From Paramecium octaurelia (Eukaryota; Ciliophora; Oligohymenophorea; Peniculida; Parameciidae): a stretch of 64,000 bases of DNA. Position numbers and translations under genes: made by a program. Position 1 is the stretch's first letter, and every line of letters starts with the position of its first letter. Where the stretch lies: the NCBI GenBank assembly GCA_905182995.1, contig CAJJDP010000064.1, positions 254,627 through 318,626 on the forward strand, in the 5' to 3' direction. Below the pieces are notes generated by a model, which saw only the letters and a list, made by a program, of their open reading frames with translations, made no database searches and was not told the DNA's origin. Shown piece by piece: positions 12,412-23,221 of this stretch.

Positions 12412-13313
12412 TCATGGATATAGAGGTTTGTCTTCTCTGATATGAGAACTCGACAGATCTGGGTGATGCACAGGGTACACATTTTCCTTGACTCTAAATT
12501 AGCATAACATAGCATTTCTACCTTCCACTAGCAGCATCCCTTGCAGCCACTCTCTTCTTGGCCTCGTTGATCTCGCTCTAAGTAATGTTTGTGTATCTCT
12601 CATCAGCCCACATTGTGTCTGGTCTCAACTTGTCTCTGTGTCCGTCAGCCCAAGTCTTATCTGAAACATCCTTCACTGTTCTGCCCTAGGAAGAATATTT
12701 ACATCCCATTTTACCTTATTGTAGGGAGAAACCTCCAACACTGAACGATATTGGAGTGTTTGGATGGCTTCAATTTTATCTAGTTGCTTCTTCTTCTCCT
12801 TCAATCCTTCCAAAGCCCATTTTGGACAAATAGAGATGATGTTATCAGCCTCTTCTTGGCATTTTGTTACTCCATTTACACTTTAGCATCTTTTGAAGGC
12901 TTCAATTTATCTAACGCATCCTCTTGGAAGTGCTTAAGCTCTGATTGCTAGTGCTGTAAACATTGGTGCATCTCTATTGCATTTAGGATTTGTTATTACT
13001 TTCTGGTTTACCATCCATGATTTCCAAAGTGTTATTCACTCAGAGGATCATAATGAGTTGGGAAAAACACACTCCAATTAACTCTGTTAGGATATGGATC
13101 AGGGAAGTAAAATCCATTGCCATTTCTAATACCCATACCCATTCTCTTTTGATTGGGGATTTATTGCATAGCAAATGGGTTATAAGGAGCTATGGCCCTT
13201 CTCCATTTTGACAAAGTGTTGTTCAAAAGATTCTTCTTAACATTCAAATATGGATAATTGGTTTCATAATATTCGAAATCCAAGGGTTGACCGTCTGGGT
13301 TGTCACTTGACAT
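12412..13313 (-). CDS. Conserved CHCH-type protein, probably a mitochondrial respiratory-chain component
   Basis: 272 residues after introns of 26, 29 and 28 nt. The start MSSDNPDGQPLDFEYYETNY is followed by a basic segment (KNLLNNTLSKWRRA). In the middle lie paired cysteines, CVRQIEAFKRC and CQEEADNIISIC. The first is a CX9C; the spacing of the second (11 residues) is slightly off the twin-CX9C rule. Twin CX9C proteins fold in the mitochondrial intermembrane space and include complex I and IV subunits. The Trp/Arg-rich C-terminal half (KTWADGHRDKLRPDTMW) is well conserved-looking but I cannot assign it to a named subunit. The mitochondrial role is inferred from the cysteine pattern. Confidence 0.75.
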
Positions 13314-13359
13314 GTATAAAGATTTAATTATTAATACAATTTAAAATTTAAAATAAAAA

Positions 13360-13706
13360 ATGTGCAAACATATTCTCAATGCCTAAGTTGCTATCAGAGC
13401 AGCATGTTGCAAAAAGTAAGATATTAATTGTACATCTATAAGATGGTTTGATTGTGCTGAATGCCATTAAGAACTGGAAGATCATCCATTATAGAAAAAC
13501 ATTGAGATGGTTTTCGCTTGTAAGAAATGCAAGAAAGTTTTCCGTAAAGACATCACTGATTATGATGAATCAGATGAATATTGCCCACAGTACAAATATT
13601 TCAATACTTTTATAGTTGTGATAATCACTATGTCATCAAAGCAGTTACACAAGAATCAAAGGAGATTCAGAAATTTGAGAATTTAGTTAAAGAAGTCAAA
13701 TAGTGA
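13360..13706 (+). CDS. CHY-type zinc-finger protein (small, HOT13-like)
   Basis: 97 residues after introns of 27 and 26 nt. The protein begins MCKHILNAQVAIRAACCKKW and has WFDCAECHQELEDHP, then FACKKCKKVFRKD and YCPHCDNHYVIK. The spacing of Cys and His follows the CHY zinc finger seen in RCHY1/PIRH2 and in yeast Hot13, which helps recycle small Tim proteins. There is no RING domain, so it is closer in size to HOT13. It is divergent from the CHCH gene, with starts 46 bp apart. This pairing is notable because HOT13 acts in the same oxidative-folding compartment as CHCH proteins. The functional link is inference. Confidence 0.85.
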
Positions 13707-14345
13707 TTTAAATATAAGGTCATCTATTTATCTTAAATATTCAATTATAAAATAATGTGAATTTAAACATCTCAAAATTATTGACTCAAATTGCATTTAT
13801 GTCTAATATCCTATAAAAAGTTATAGAATACACATACTGATTGTAATTTTCACATTTAACAATTATCAATGATTAAGGAGAGGATAATATTTAATTATAA
13901 AAACTCCTGAAAATTTTAGATTTTCAATCAATACTATTACTAAATTTAAGATTAATAATTTAGAACAGTATATTGTTGATTTTAAAAAACTATGGAATTT
14001 TCATTCTTAGTACATTATCACGAATATCAAATAATAATTATATAAATTATATGTAAAAAAGAATCCAAAAAGATCAATAGTTATATTATTATACAACAAT
14101 ATTTTAGGAACTATGAATATAATATTATATATAATTTTAATACTACATTTAAGTTCATAAATTAATTTTTGAGTGGTCATCCAAGATTCTCATTACAAAC
14201 TTGACTTAATTTTTGAGAAATTATTGCTCATTAAAAAATAATCGTGTAGGAATCCTTAGTCATAGCTAGGTTAAAAAAATAAATAATTATATTTGCTATA
14301 ATGCAAAAATAAAAACGAATGAATTTTATTGATATTAATTAAATT
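13707..14345. other. Intergenic stretch, nothing recognised
   Basis: About 640 bp of AT-rich DNA between two plus-strand genes. I found no long TGA-free frame with a plausible start and no repeat. Confidence 0.45.
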
Positions 14346-15185
14346 ATGCTCCACTTGTTGCTAATTTTAGCTGTTGTTTAAGCAAGAAACAAATCTCAGA
14401 ATGATACGATCAGAATTCAAACTCCAGGTTGATATTGCTCTCTATTATCCTAGAATATGAAAAAAATGTGAACAATACTAAAAACATCTTTTATTCTTGT
14501 GTTATCACATCATCATCTTTTTTGACATTCAATGATGATGTTGTTATGAACCAATTAAATTCAATCATTGAGGCATATTAAACAATTGAATCGGCTGAAG
14601 TTAGATATGAAACATAAAGAAAAGCTAGTAAGAGAATCCAAATTGATGCCACTCAATATTGCATCCTTCGACAAACAGGTGTGACAGCTAAATAAGTAAA
14701 TAGATAATTGATTAAAATTTTAGATGTATGATGAAATCTAAGTAGGACTATTCAATGTTACCTAATATTATTATTTGATGAATGACTTCGATTTGTCAAA
14801 ATATTAAAATCAATCTGCTAAAATTACCTTTGATGAGGATGAAGAATCAGTTTGGAGGATAATGGAAGTATATGATAAATTTCATTCTAGGACTTTTAAG
14901 CAAAATCAAGGGAAATGATAGGAGATGATGAATTTGATGGATTACACTATTCTTAATACCCTGAGTATATGGAGAATCCATACGAACCCAAAGTATTTGG
15001 TTAATCTATTGACAAACAATCAAGTACTTCTATTTTCATTTTTGCATCAGTGTTTATAGCATTTTTTGTTGTCATGATTTTAGGTATTATTATTGTTATG
15101 ATAATGATTAGCCTACAATGCTTTGAAGGATAGCCATAAGAAAGTTGAATAAAAGAAGGAAAAGAAATCTAAAAAGTAGAAATGA
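14346..15185 (+). CDS. Single-pass membrane protein with signal peptide, function unknown
   Basis: 244 residues after four introns (26, 28, 23, 28 nt). It opens with a signal peptide (MLHLLLILAVVQARN). A lumenal or extracellular domain of about 170 residues with few cysteines follows. A strong membrane helix near the C-terminus (IFIFASVFIAFFVVMIL) precedes a short lysine-rich cytoplasmic tail ending KKSKKQK. The KxKxx-like tail could be an ER-retrieval signal for a type I protein. This is inference. The overall layout resembles p24 or ER type I proteins, but the domain itself is not recognised. The four introns each restore the frame, which supports the model. Confidence 0.72.
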
Positions 15186-15213
15186 AATAAATTATTTTTA
15201 TATAAATTATCAA

Positions 15214-16014
15214 ATGCCTAATTGTGAAATCTGTTTTATTGATGATAAGCTAATAATTTGGTATGCATTTTCAATTCAAAATTAAGTCCCAAATGCTCTC
15301 GAAATGTTTGTTCATTGTGTAGTAAATTGTCCGATTGCGATATATGCATTCTAATAGAAATGAAATATGCATTTGTAAGCAATGATAATACAATTTAGTT
15401 ATACTAACAACACAAATCGTAGACAGAAGAACAAGAATATCAAATAAAATAAATTAATGACAAGATTAATACTGTTAATCAAGAAATTTCCTTAATCCAA
15501 AAGGCTAGTTCACTTCTGAACAAAAATGAAAATAAGAAAAGTGAATCACTTGAGTTTTAAATGAGTGAGACTATCATTGATAAACAACATGAGCTAGAGG
15601 ATATCGAAAGTGAAATTGAAAATTAAAAAGTAAAGTAGATTGATTTTAGTTGATATTAGTTGATAAATCCAATGAAGAATTAAATGCCTTAAAAAGTTAG
15701 CAATTAAAATTGTCCACACAAAATAAGGAGTTGGACTTAAAAATCAATGAAGCAGAAAAAGAATATGAAGTGCTGCAAGAAACTCTGAATTTAAAGAAAT
15801 AGTAAATATATTAGATTTTATAAACCTTGAAAAATAAAACTAGTTTATTGAGAGCAAGTCATGAGGAAAAGCATTATTCTTAAAGTAATTTAAGAATGAC
15901 TCTTCCCACTAAATAGCAAAAGGCTATTTCTGGAGAAGAGAAATTACAAAATCCAGGGTAATAAAAAATGAGATTCTATGTAGATTATGTGCTGGGTAGT
16001 GTGTAATATAATGA
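15214..16014 (+). CDS. Cysteine-rich zinc-binding N-terminus plus coiled coil, function unknown
   Basis: About 244 residues with introns of 26, 20 and 20 nt. The first 50 residues are cysteine-rich: CEIC, CPKC, CSLC and CDIC, a RING or B-box-like zinc-binding pattern. The rest is a Q/E/K-rich coiled coil, for example KELDLKINEAEKEYEVLQET. The layout is TRIM-like, but no full RING can be proven. The 3' end is uncertain. With a 20-nt intron at 15980-15999 the stop is 16012-16014. Without it the frame stays open to 16081 and would overlap the convergent calcineurin gene. I prefer the shorter form. The start is 28 bp after the stop of the preceding gene. Confidence 0.65.
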
Positions 16015-16057
16015 ATTGAAATTAATTTATCATATTTTAAACATTGATAATTGTTAC

Positions 16058-17833
16058 TCACTTTTTCTTCGTATTAGATGATGTAGAATTAGTTGATTTA
16101 TTAATCGAAATCGATTATTATGGTGAAGTCATCGTAGGCATTTTTTCATTGACAATATCTGCATTTCTCGCTAAATTAAAGTCAGCCAAAGCTAATGATG
16201 AACATTGTGTAAAATACCATCCATTATTGCAGATTTACCAGCAGTCAAAACACCTCTTGGCAATCTTTTATCAGGACATGCCCCTTTGAGTTAAATTATG
16301 CTTTCACTTTGTTCTCTCAAAGTCTTTTGCATTTTTATCATATTGGCTACAAAAATGATCTTCTTCTTCAATTTCTCTGTATCTTTTTATTAAATAAATA
16401 TTATTCACTTACTTTTAGCTGTATTCGATCCACCAGTACTTTACTTATCAAATTATTTATTTTATTATTAAGTCATTTCTTTAAACTATTTAATATCTTC
16501 CTCGTTAACTTCTTCATCATCAACTTAATCACCAACTTATAGTAAATTGTAAAGCATTTCAGTTACTTTTTCAGCCACAAATGGTATAGACCATGTGAAA
16601 ATATCCATAAAGTTTGGCAATAAATAAGGATGAGGTGTATATTAAAACTGTTAGATATTCAGAGTGTTATTCTTGTAATTAATAATAAAAGAGGAGTTAC
16701 TTCAAATTTAATTACAGCCCCCTTGTTATTATAAACATCACAATAATTAGGAGCACTGAAAATTGTGATAACTACAGGAAAATCCTTTCCGCCATGCCAC
16801 CTATGCATTTTATACCCATCCAATTAAGCCTTATTAAATTTTGATAGCATTTACTTCATGTGCACGAATAATTGATATCAGATTGTTTTTCTGTAAAAAT
16901 TTAGATGCAGCTTCGTTCCCAAAGAACCAACTACAACCTCTCACTTCATTCCCCTTCCATTAGCCATCCATGTTGCCTTGATCTTAATCTACTGGATCAC
17001 TCCACAACAAATCACAAAGTAATCCACTTCTAGGAGGCTCATGATAACGATCCAGTCTCTTGATATCTTCTAACTAAGATGAAACACAGCAAATACAGAT
17101 TTTAAATCAGGCGATATTCCTCCATGAATTGCTATAAACTTTGAATTGATGATGCAAGCTAAAGGAAATAAATCGAATGAATCCATCAGCATATCATAGG
17201 TCTCTTAATCATACTTGTAAAGACCTTTTTAAATGATTGTAATTACATTCCTCCTTAAAGTTGAAAAATGCTGTAAGCTATCGGCATTCGTGATTTCCCC
17301 TCAAAAAATATACAGTGTTTGGGTAATTCAGTTTGATCGCATAAAGCAAGATTATTACTTCAATAGAATAAGACCCTCTATCAACAAAGTCTCCAAGAAA
17401 CAAATATCTAAAATTTACGCATTAAAGTACTTAGTTGTCTCAGGATTCCCTCCTACCTTAGGTTCCAGTAATTTTAACAAATCGTAATATTGTCTAATAT
17501 GCTTTTTAATCTTACCCATGAATGTCTCCAACTACCGTAAGTGGATCTTGTAAATATATTACATTCCCTTCATTCTCTACACTATCACTGATACTTGTAC
17601 TTAATAATTTATTGCAATCTCCAACCAATTTATAAAGGTCTTCCTTAGACACTCTCCCTTCCTTTTGAAGATGATCTCTAAGTAATTTCCAATCTGGCTT
17701 GTCTTTGTTATATTAATTTTTAAATACTTTTCAATTTCTCTGGAAACATGAGGTTCCTTGTCAAAGGTCTATGAGGGGGAGGCTTCAGAGTTTTTACATG
17801 TCTATCATTTGCTGGATCATTTAGAAGGTCCAT
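16058..17833 (-). CDS. Calcineurin A, catalytic subunit of calcium/calmodulin-dependent phosphatase
   Basis: Begins [14 protein letters not shown]. The PPP core has [17 protein letters not shown] (split by a 22-nt intron), GDFVDRG, RGNHEC, a SDP motif, and [29 protein letters not shown] marks calcineurin rather than PP1 or PP2A. The C-terminal regulatory tail is present: a basic helix [17 protein letters not shown] fits the calmodulin-binding site, then [14 protein letters not shown] and [10 protein letters not shown] as in animal calcineurin, and [16 protein letters not shown] fits the autoinhibitory segment. So the enzyme should be held off until calcium/calmodulin binds. Several introns of about 22-30 nt interrupt it. 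Its end lies 44 bp from the convergent neighbour. A calcineurin B subunit was not found in the window. Confidence 0.93.
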
Positions 17834-18321
17834 TTTATTAGTATATATTACTTAAATTAAAAAAATTTATACCTTCAAAACATAGTTTACGAAGCCAGTT
17901 GATTTGAATAATAGTGAAGAGAATTAATAAAATTAAAAATAAAATTTATATAATCAATAAATATTCCAAAAAATGAGTTGGATTTATTGAATAATACCTC
18001 TAGGTAATATCTAAAAAGAAGGATTCAATAGTGTTTCTGGATACATCTAGAGTTCTTCTTAATGCTTTTAGAAATATCACATAATAACAATAAAAGAAAG
18101 GATTTGAAGGGAGCCAAAATAAATTGAAATAATAATAAAGAAAAATAATCCCTTTCAAGAGGATTGATAATTCAATGTCAGATGTATATCCAGATATGTG
18201 AATATACGCTTTTTGAAAGGAGGAGTAATTTTAGTTTTATATTCGTTTTTAATTCATATTTTATCAGATTAAGTCATTTGAAAGCCAAAATTTTTATTTA
18301 TATGTTATAAATATTTATAAA
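17834..18321. other. Intergenic stretch, nothing recognised
   Basis: About 490 bp between the divergent calcineurin and small-protein genes. It is AT-rich, with no clear ORF or regulatory motif. Confidence 0.45.
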
Positions 18322-18634
18322 ATGATAATTTATGGAGCTTTCGATAAAAAATTTAGTAACAACAGAATCAACATGAAACCATTTTAAGTTGACATTTCTC
18401 CAAATAGTACAATAGAAGAGTTGAAAGTAAGATTTTCTCATAAATATTTAGATTTTGATTACACTCTAGTTCACAAATCTGTCTCTGGAAGAATTTGATA
18501 TTCTTAATTCTCAAGGAATTAGATAAAGAGAAATTTCATCAGTACAAGGCCTTTATTAAGAAAGATAGGATGTTATTTAAATATTTGTAGCTAATTCTAG
18601 TAATTTAAATGCTGCATGCTGCAATTTAATATGA
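18322..18634 (+). CDS. Small protein, possibly ubiquitin-fold, function unknown
   Basis: 95 residues with one 25-nt intron after ...NSTIEELK. The N-terminal half (KPFQVDISPNSTIEELK) has the pattern of a ubiquitin-like beta-hairpin and helix start. LSLEEFDILNSQGIRQ and VIQIFVANSS could be the later strands, since ubiquitin folds often have an LxDY-like turn before the last strand. No di-glycine tail is present. The fold call is a guess from pattern alone. Removing the intron gives a continuous frame to TGA at 18632-18634, which is the main support for a gene here. Confidence 0.5.
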
Positions 18635-18669
18635 TTTTATTTTCTTATTTTAACACTAAAATATAATAA

Positions 18670-19990
18670 TCAAGATGAACTATCAGAGTCACTTGAAGAA
18701 CTACTTGAAGATGTCTTTTTCTAGTTTTAGTTTGTTTATTTTTGATCTTCTGATTGCGAAGAAGAAGAAGATCCACTACTACTACTGCTACTAGAACTTC
18801 CACTAGAAGATGAAGAGGATGAAGAATCAGATGATGAACTTGAAGTACTTTCCCTCCTATTTTATTTTCTTTTCTATTTTAATATATCTTTAATATTACA
18901 GGTGTTTTTGATCTCTTAGTATATCTTCTTTTTGCATGTCTCTTTCTTGAACTTGATCTTTTATGATATCTGTCTGAAGATCTTCTTCTTGATGAATGCT
19001 ATTTCTTCTTTTTTTCCCTTTCAATCCTTTCTTACTTTTCCTTTTCTCTTTTTTCTTTTTGTTTTTATTTCTCTCTTTATCTTTCTCTTTCTCTTTCCTT
19101 CTCTTTTTCCTTTTCTTTTTCCCTTTCTCTCTCCCTTTCTTTTTCTTTCTCTCTTTCTCTTTCTCTCTCCCTTTCCCTCTCTCTTTCTTTCTCTTTTTCT
19201 CTTTCTCTCTCTCTTTCCTTTTCTCTTTCCCTCTCTCTTTCTCTTTCCTTTTCTTTTTCTCTTTCTTTCTCTTTTCTTTCCTTTTCCCTTTCTTTATCTT
19301 TATTAGTATCTTTTTCTTTTTATTTCTATTATTCTGGTTATTATTCTTGATCCTTTTTTTGGACATCCTTTTCTTTATCTTTTTCCTTATCTTTGTCGAA
19401 TTCCTTATTTTCATTTTTCTATTTATCTTCTCTAATCCTAGCTTTTGCATGTTCTTCCTTTTATCTTAAATCTCGTTCCTTTTTGATTTCTCTTTGCCTA
19501 AGTTTATCTAATCTTTCTTTTTTAATTTTCTCTGTATAATATCTACTTTAATATTTTAATATTACTTTTATCTATCTAATCCAAGACTTTAGCATTTAAT
19601 CTTCTTTCCGTCGATAATTGCTCTGTGCATGTATTAAGTGGCTTGGGAAGCATCGCCTTCATCGTTGTATGTTATAAAAGCAAACAGAAGCGGAAGCATA
19701 TTATTTTATTCATCGAACTACATTTCTACATTGGTTAACTTTCCATAAGTTGAGAATATTTCATGTAGAATATCTTAAGTGACATTTCTTGAGATATTCT
19801 AAACAAGAAGAAGATTCTTCACTTTCTTTTCCTTAGTTTTCTCCTTAGTTTTTCTATCCTTTGATTTTTCCTTTGATCTCTCCCTTGACTTTTAACTCTT
19901 TGACTTCCTTTAATTAATATCTTTCACTTTCTTCTTCTCTTCGCTTGAAGAGGATGACCCCGAAGAAGATGATGAATGAGATTTAGGCAT
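18670..19990 (-). CDS. RNPS1/SR45-like RNA-binding protein with SR and Lys/Glu-rich regions
   Basis: Starts MPKSHSSSSSGSSSSSEEKK. An RNA recognition motif follows (about residues 60-140), with LLLVQNISRNVTQDILHEIF, STYGKL, then PLLFAFITYNDEGDASQA and DGKKIKC. The phrase 'NVTxDxxxEIFSTYGK' is typical of RNPS1, a splicing activator attached to the exon junction complex. A very long K/R/E-rich block comes next, then arginine/serine repeats (SSRRRSSDRYHKRSSSRKR) and a C-terminal serine run ending DSDSSS. Introns of about 20 nt after the RRM and 26 nt before the final serine block restore the frame. The K/R/E block is written almost only in purines on the coding strand. Confidence 0.82.
19015..19300. 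repeat. Polypyrimidine tract (TTTCTC/CTTTT repeats) inside the RNPS1-like gene
   Basis: Nearly 290 bp of the plus strand is almost pure C and T in imperfect TTTCTC, TTTCTT and CTTTTT units. The coding (minus) strand is therefore purine-only and encodes Lys, Arg and Glu in most positions. It is a low-complexity repeat likely to vary in length. Long open frames on the opposite strand here are by-products of the base bias. Confidence 0.85.
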
Positions 19991-20434
19991 AATAATAATT
20001 AATATTAATACAATAATTTTAATCAATATTTAATTTAAAACATCTCTTATTAACTTGTGATTTAGAATTCTTATCGAAAAACCAACAATCGATTCACTCA
20101 CTTACGTCTCAATAAAGAGAGAGAGTGAGTACTCTTTTTTAAATCATTTTAAGATTTATGATAAAATTAGCAATGTACTCATTTGTAGTTAATTGAAAAT
20201 GAAGAAAATTATAGAGAATATTTAATGTAAATAGATTGTGAGTGTTATGCTTCCTTGTTCGTTGTTATTTAATAATTCTGATCTTATTCGCTATTTAGTA
20301 AATGATTAATTTACAAATGATTTGAGATGTTCTAAAATCCTAATAATAATATAGTGATTCATGAACTCAAGATGGAAAAGGCTTTATAAATGTGAGGAAT
20401 CATCTTTTTCTCCATAAATAAATATCTCTTAATT
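19991..20434. other. Shared promoter region with a possible hairpin
   Basis: About 440 bp between the divergent RNPS1-like and alcohol dehydrogenase genes. At 20095-20130 ACTCAC and GTGAGT can pair around an inner TCTC/GAGA pair, and GAGTACTC follows as a small palindrome. Whether this has a function is unknown. Confidence 0.35.
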
Positions 20435-21616
20435 ATGCAACAATTACCAGCTCATTCAGTTTACTAAGTCTAAGAAAGTAAGGAAACAGCAGATGCTGTT
20501 GCTTATGCATTCTTGTCAAACACTGGTGAGCCTGTGCAATATCCATACAAATACCCAAATATTGCAGACGACGATGTCAGAATTAGAATTTTATTTACTG
20601 GATTATGTCATAGTGATTGTCTTCATTCTAGAGGATTATGGAATCCAAATATGTACATCTAAATTATAGACTTTAGTAAATACCCTAGTTGCCCAGGACA
20701 CGAAGTCGTCGGAGAGGTTGAAAAAGTTGGAACAGGAGTCACTAAATTCAAGGTGGGTGATAAAGTCGGATGCAATCCTTAAAGATGGATGTGCTAAACC
20801 TGTGAGCAATGCAAGAAAGGAGATAATTAATTATGTTCACAAAACATTGGTTTATATGACGATAACAATTTCGGAGGATATTCAACTCACATTTAAGTTG
20901 CCGAAAGAATGGTCTTTAGAATTCCAGAGGGTAATATAAATTATATCATTCTGTAGGATTCAATGACGCATTGGGTTCTCCCCTTTTGTGTGCTGGTGTC
21001 ACCGTCTATGCTCCATTAAAAAGATACTATAAACCTAATTATACATGTGCCGTCATTGGTATTGGTGGATTAGGCCATTTGGCTGTTTAGTATGCAGCCA
21101 GATTAGGCATGACTGTCACAGCATTTACAACTAGCAAAAACAGAGAATAGGAAATTAAGAGATTAGGCGCATCAAATTTATCTAACTCAATTAATTTAGA
21201 GAACTTGAAAGCTGAATAAGGAAAATATGATATTGTTATCAACACTCTTTATATTGAAGACGAAGAAGTTTTCAAAAGCCATCAAAGATTAACAGCCCCA
21301 ACAGGAACATACATCCAAGTTGGAGCTCCTCCTTCAAAGGTCAACTTTAAATTAGACCATGCATATATCATCTTAAATTAAATCAGAGTTGCTGGCTCAT
21401 TGATTGGCAACTATGATGAAACTTAAGTATTATAATTTTATATTGTCATAGGAAATGCTTGAATTTTCTGCCTAAAATAATGTTTATCCAATTGTGGAGA
21501 CATTTGACTTTGAAGACTTCCCAAAGGCTTTTGATAGAATGGAAAAGGCTCAAGCCAAATTCAGATGTGTTGTAAATGTTGGAAAATGGGCTTAAGCTAA
21601 TGGTTTATGGAAATGA
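20435..21616 (+). CDS. Zinc-dependent alcohol dehydrogenase (cinnamyl-alcohol/YahK-like, NADP-dependent)
   Basis: 376 residues after introns of 26 and 25 nt. Catalytic-zinc ligands are seen in GLCHSDCLH and [12 protein letters not shown], and the structural-zinc cysteines in [15 protein letters not shown]. The dinucleotide site is [15 protein letters not shown]. The later [15 protein letters not shown] looks like the family's NADP(H)-preferring turn. The family reversibly reduces aldehydes to alcohols in the cytosol. Part of the structural-zinc lobe reads through several TAA/TAG codons, a good check of the genetic code. The ending ...[18 protein letters not shown] is normal for the family, so the protein looks full length. 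Confidence 0.92.
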
Positions 21617-21884
21617 GTTTAAATCAAATTATATAAATAATATCCAAATTCGATATCCTTTTCTATTATTCAATGGGTCTCTTAATGAGGTTAGCAATTG
21701 TCAAAACAATTGTTCTACCACTCTAATTTTCTCTAGAATATAAATATTTAATCATATAGTATTATGGCATAAAATTCAGTAATGTAAAAAAGTCTTCAAG
21801 AAATGAAAAGATCTCTAATGCTTTAAAAAAATCAACAGCATAAATAATATTAATTTTTAAATTATAACCAATAGAGTTAGCTAA

Positions 21885-22608
21885 TCAACAACATTTCTTT
21901 TATTTATCCTATTCTCCTTTTGGAATAGTGGATTCTGTTAATTTGATGTTATTCTTTTCAATTGATTCTGTTGGTTGCGATAACTTTGTAATTTCTAAGG
22001 AATTATGATCATAATATAATATTACCAGTTGCCAATGATTCAAATGCTTGCTATATACCAGTGCCATCCTTAGCACTAGTTTCCAAATATGCCAATTTGT
22101 GCTCAAAAGCGAACTAAGCAGCTTCTTGTTTACTAACTTATCTTTGATCTGAAAGATCTACTTTATTTGCAACAAGCATTATGACGATTGAGGAGGTGTT
22201 TTATTCAATATCCTAATTAATTTACATGTATCTTAAACTTTAAGCCATTTATCTAAATTTTCGAATGAACTTCTATCCGTGATATCAAAAATTAATAATG
22301 CTCCTGCAGCTCCCTTGTAATAAATATTGGTTAAAGCCCTGTATTATTCCTTAAATATATGTGCATGTTACTGCTCCACAAGTATCCCAAATCGCCAATT
22401 TAATTTCCTTCCCCATAATGTTTACATTTTTCTATGCAAATTCCACCTAAATTCAGATTTAGTTATACTCCTATAGTTATTTTATGCCCTTCTTCAAATT
22501 TATCAAATGCAAATCTGGTTAGTGTATTTGACTTTCCTACTCTTGGATCACCTTTCGATTGTTAAAATACATACCAACTAAAACTATTTTAAAAGTGGAT
22601 GGTTTCAT
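21885..22608 (-). CDS. Rab11-like small GTPase with altered switch II
   Basis: 199 residues after five introns (23, 22, 22, 26, 31 nt). G motifs: P-loop GDPRVGKS, switch I effector region ITIGVEFA, switch II WDTCGAEQYRALT, base motifs ANKVDL and ETSAKD. The C-terminus ends KKCC, a geranylgeranylation signal. TIGVEFA, YYKGAAGALLIFDI and VANKVDLSDQRQV place it near Rab11/Rab2/Rab4. The canonical switch II is DTAGQE; here the catalytic Gln is Ala. In Ras and Rab proteins this Gln helps hydrolyse GTP, so the protein may stay GTP-bound longer. The substitution is directly next to a 22-nt intron, but no other splice choice gives Gln. Confidence 0.87.
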
Positions 22609-23221
22609 TAAAAAAATAAAACAATATTTTATATAATAAGCAATTTAAATTAAATTAATTACTAATATATCAACAATAGAATTAGAGTAATTTGTCAGAT
22701 CAAATTCTATATTTTCAATATTCCTTGTGTTGATATAAATGTAATACTAATAAATTAAAAACAATTTATAAAAAATATCAATATACCTACATATCTCTCC
22801 TTATTACAGGTTAATTAAAGCAAATTATTGATTTTATATTATGTTCTTTGAATTAAATTGGATTTGATACACTTTAGAGATTATAAGCCTTTTTGATTAA
22901 ATAGCAAATAAAATATCTTGTAAGGGATTAAATAGAAGATAATAAAAGCCCTACTGTTGATAAATTCTAGAACTAATTAAAGAATTATCCATTTTCACTA
23001 CTTTCTTATTATTGAAATATTGAAAAACTATTAGGTAACTTTCCGATAAAACCTTTTAGATAATTGCTCTATAATAAATTAGCATAGATATGGATTAAGA
23101 AATAGAATAAACCTAAAACAACATCGATAAAGCAAGATGCTGTCAATATTGATAATAAATATTTTTAAAGTCTTAACCATAAGATTAATATATATATTCT
23201 CATAATTAAATTACGTTAAAA
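22609..23221. other. Intergenic stretch, nothing recognised
   Basis: About 610 bp between divergent genes. It is strongly AT-rich; I see no gene or repeat. Confidence 0.45.

Noticed and set aside
16044-16542. Plus-strand frames over the calcineurin tail
   Set aside because: The minus strand carries clear calcineurin C-terminal motifs with introns, so these frames are shadows.
18932-19469. Phe/Leu/Ser-rich membrane-protein-like frames on the plus strand
   Set aside because: They are the complement of the purine-only Lys/Glu/Arg block in the RNPS1-like gene.
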